Shown piece by piece: positions 61,108 to 64,000 of a stretch of 64,000 nt of DNA. The notes beneath the pieces are model-generated. The model had not been told where the DNA came from. It saw only the letters and a program-made list of their open reading frames with translations, and did not search any database. Made by a program: the position numbers and the translations under genes. The stretch comes from Tillus elongatus (lineage: Eukaryota > Arthropoda > Insecta > Coleoptera > Cleridae): positions 32,855,266-32,919,265 of the forward strand of contig OZ023267.1 in the NCBI GenBank assembly GCA_964006375.1, given 5' to 3'. Every line of letters begins with the position of its first letter. The stretch's first letter is position 1.

Positions 61108-62982
61108 ACGGATGTTCAGGGAGCGGAGGACAATTAGAGAATAACTGTTAGAAGTAGGATAATTTTGGCATAGTAATGATGTAGTAAAATTTAATAAATA
61201 AAATAAACTTCAACAATTCTTACAACTAATTTAACCGAATTAATTTAAAATCCAAATCTTTACATAACTAAATCTTACTTAAAAGTCTCTACTTATCTGT
61301 ACATAATTAAAATCAAAAGTTTCGCATCTTTACATTTTAAGAATCTATTCAAAAATCTCCTTTAACGTATACAAACACTAATATTTATAACCTTGCTAGT
61401 TCTACATAATTCACACATTGCAAACCTCATCAGTCAGCATTCCTTATACTGTACTCTGCAATTCCAATTTGTTTATTATTTATCCAAACATGTAATGTAA
61501 TATTTCATTGCCAATAATTATGATATTTATGTGACCTACTTAATATATACGAATTACTCTTAATTTATGGTAGCGAATTTTCGTAGAAATATTATAATAC
61601 TAAAATATATGTTCATGAGTAGGAACGGCCGCCTGGATAGTTTTCTGTTCTATGAGCAACGGACGTTTAGTTAATCAAAGCTTTAGACGACCCGTCACAC
61701 ACCATGATTTGGGGTTTTGCCATTGAAACCAAATGTTTTGAAGCTGTGATTTGTTGTATTAACTGCTGATCAACTAACCGGTGGTTAAATCTTTAATCGC
61801 GCTTTGTGAAACCGGGCATAAGACTTGTTACTATGTGGACACTAGTCGAAATTTTATGCAACACAAGCAAACTTACTTAAGGAGTTTCGTCTGTGAAATG
61901 GTGAAGAATATCTTCAGGCAACACGCGAAATGCCACTGAATGTTCATTCGGAAGTGGAGCAAAGATTTTATAATTTTGTATGGAAGTGGAGGGCAAATAA
62001 GTTTAACATTAAATTGAATAGCGTTCTTGAATTCATTGATATTTTGTCTTATTTATTAATTGATGATTTTATTGCCATATTCAAACCAACAATAAAGAAG
62101 TCCCACGTTGTCGTAAGCAGAATTGTGAGAGATTTAAAATGAGGTGTCACTCAACATTTATAATATAAGGGTACATTACGCCTCTGTTTGAGAGCTGGGT
62201 TCCAAGACACCAAAATTCACGTCATCATGTGTTGTTACCTCCTTCAAACAAAATAACTTGTAGAAACCGTGGCATATCGTGATTGACCTCAGGTGGATAT
62301 AGATCTGCTCAATAGTGAGGTCACGATTGCCTATAACACCCTACCCTAAAATAGCTATCTATCAGATTATCATATTTATTAAAATTAGCAATACTTTTAG
62401 GAGGTTGACAGATCTGGATGTAGTTGGATAATCACGTTCTTTTTTTGTTTGTCTCGCATTGCCTGGAGTCCTATATTTGTGGGCTCCCCAGACTAGTACC
62501 ACGTAATATTGAAATTTAGATATCGAGATAATCGTTAGGAAGAATAAATTGTTTGCGCCGACGCCAAAAGAAAGGAGAAGTTAGGGAGGAATTTCTCTTC
62601 AATCAAAGAGGTATTTTAATGTAAAAAGTATTAAATTTATTCACATAAATCCAATTTGGAGTAGCAAACAAAATGAAATAAAAATGGTTGGCAAATCTCA
62701 AATAAACATTAATTGCACACAAATAAAAATCAGATAAACAGCAAGAACTTCAAGAAAAAGAAATTATCAATTCACTTACACATGACAAAACAATAAGATA
62801 AAGATGGTTACATGTTACCAAAATACTGATGTTAGCCACCTGAGCTTTATATGTAAGATGAAATACTGTATCCTACAGCTAAAAAGCAAACACAAGTTAT
62901 TAGGTAAATCATTTGACGTTTGTCAATTAATTTAATTAATTTTTCAATAACTTTTACTGGCCAGTTCTTTGAGTGAGGCTCT

Positions 62983-62983
<1 letters not shown>
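61108..62983. other. no gene recognised
   Basis: AT-rich. A half L motif (TTATGGTAGCGAATTTTCGT) is at about 61565. The frame 61930-62142 has no known signature. Could hold unique host DNA. Confidence 0.35.

Positions 62984-63045
<62 letters not shown>
62984..63045. repeat. (TA)n microsatellite
   Basis: TA tract, flanks not recognised as H-family. Confidence 0.97.
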
Positions 63046-63047
<2 letters not shown>

Positions 63048-64000
63048 CCTACGTAAAATTTCTGCATTGATTATTGAAAATAAGAGATATTGAAAAGAGT
63101 GTGCAGGTAAGATATTTCACAGACAAAATTTACTAATTAAAATTTTAAAAACTATGTTTTTAAATTCAAAGATAAAATTTAACAGATTAAACATGAAATT
63201 TACAATTATCCCTATAGCACCTCTCTGACACTGTTCAAGTTCGAATTTGTTTACGTTATTTTGGAAAGTTCAAGTTAAAAGGCTTCAGATATTAGATTGC
63301 TGCATGAAAAATAGTGCCGGTTCAGAGAAAAAGGAGTTATGCAGGCTCACCCAATGTTCCTGTACTGAGTTACCTGAGGACCCTATGAAGATGCCTGATG
63401 TTCTGAATTCGCTTGCCGAAAACTTTGCAATTCGCAATTTAAAACGTGAATTGGCCCAAGTGAAATTCACTGCCAATTGACTCAAACTTCGGTAATAATC
63501 AGGAACTGTTTCTGATTAAGGTAAGAAATGCATCAGGTCGGAACAAAAAAGTCACAACTTTAAACTCTAAAACCACCTAAATGACTTTTAACAATCACTG
63601 ACAATTATTATCAGATGGTATAGATAACAGAAAGGAGTTTATCACCCCATTTCAAGATAACTTTTAGCCAGCACAACTAAAGGGTGTTCACTCGACGAAC
63701 GCTCGGCAGAAAGTCCCTGCTAACATGTCGAGTTCTGCAATTCCTAACCGCTGCACGCAAAAATTATTACCGTGACCGTTGGTGGCTGTGCGCGAGCTCT
63801 TTCTAGCCTCCACTTTTCGAATGAGATAAAACGAGACCTCCAATCGGTGGCGAAGTCACGACGTTCTCTATACACACCTCCACAATAATGGACTCGTCCG
63901 TTCGTTTGGTAACCGATTTTCTATATTTCATCATGATTACGTCAGCTTCTGTTATTTACCTATAATCTCAGGACCATAGAGATATTCACTTTCCCCAACA
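63046..64000. other. no gene established
   Basis: The 77-codon plus frame 63247-63480 ends in a Lys/Glu-rich tail without known motif. The last 300 bases are the least AT-rich part of the right end and free of the window's repeats, so they may be host sequence. Confidence 0.3.

Overview
The window looks like a gene-poor, AT-rich stretch of an arthropod, most likely insect, nuclear genome. This rests on its content: Penelope-like and other non-LTR retroelements, piggyBac, pogo/Tigger, hAT and DD41D-type Tc1/mariner transposons, tRNA-derived SINEs and 22 long (TA)n tracts. The species cannot be told from sequence alone. No ordinary host gene could be established; one small ORF with a signal-peptide-like start (18268-18513) is the only faint candidate.

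Layout. 1-1437: Penelope-like RT running off the left edge (minus). 1.7-6.6 kb: tRNA-like SINE relic, pieces of LINE family A, a 306-bp tandem repeat and two (TA)n tracts. 6.8-9.8 kb: a hairpin-ended repeat interrupted by a 5'-truncated RNase H-bearing LINE (family C) with a 13-bp target duplication. 10.9-12.3 kb: a non-autonomous hAT-like element with 8-bp duplication. 13.5-16.3 kb: a hAT terminus, two pieces of LINE family B and an endonuclease-domain piece probably from family A. 19.0-21.0 kb: a Tigger/pogo element inside a (TA)n tract. 22.2-23.4 kb: the longest LINE A copy, with a dead RT active site. 24.4-25.9 kb: decayed piggyBac transposase. 27.9-30.6 kb: a palindrome and hairpin-ended repeats. 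30.6-33.2 kb: DD41D transposon with arms of almost 1 kb. 34.2-35.9 kb: hairpin-ended repeat and LINE B. 37.2-44.6 kb: SINEs and two decayed mariner-like elements in one (TA)n region. 46.0-49.1 and 51.6-53.6 kb: two more DD41D elements with long inverted ends. 50.8-55.7 kb: a fold-back pair around the second of these. 56.9-58.4 kb: second copy of the hAT-like element. 58.6-59.0 kb: SINE with a 12-bp duplication. 60.5-61.1 kb: mariner pieces. 61.1-64 kb: nothing recognised.

The organising theme is nesting. A dispersed family, here called the H-family, has one end carrying the hairpin ACGCA-GCAAG-TGCGT (L end) and the other a palindrome built on TTAGTGAATTTT (R end), usually with a (TA)n tract inside. 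TA-targeting DNA transposons have repeatedly landed in these or neighbouring (TA)n tracts. Two of the landings are unambiguous, because matching H-family halves lie on both sides. At least two H copies sit inside larger elements, at the same place in two hAT-like copies, so they were mobilised as a composite. The H-family architecture (shared subterminal motif, internal microsatellite, terminal hairpin) resembles Helentron-derived non-autonomous elements, but that assignment is inference. All identities were judged by eye; no search or alignment was run.
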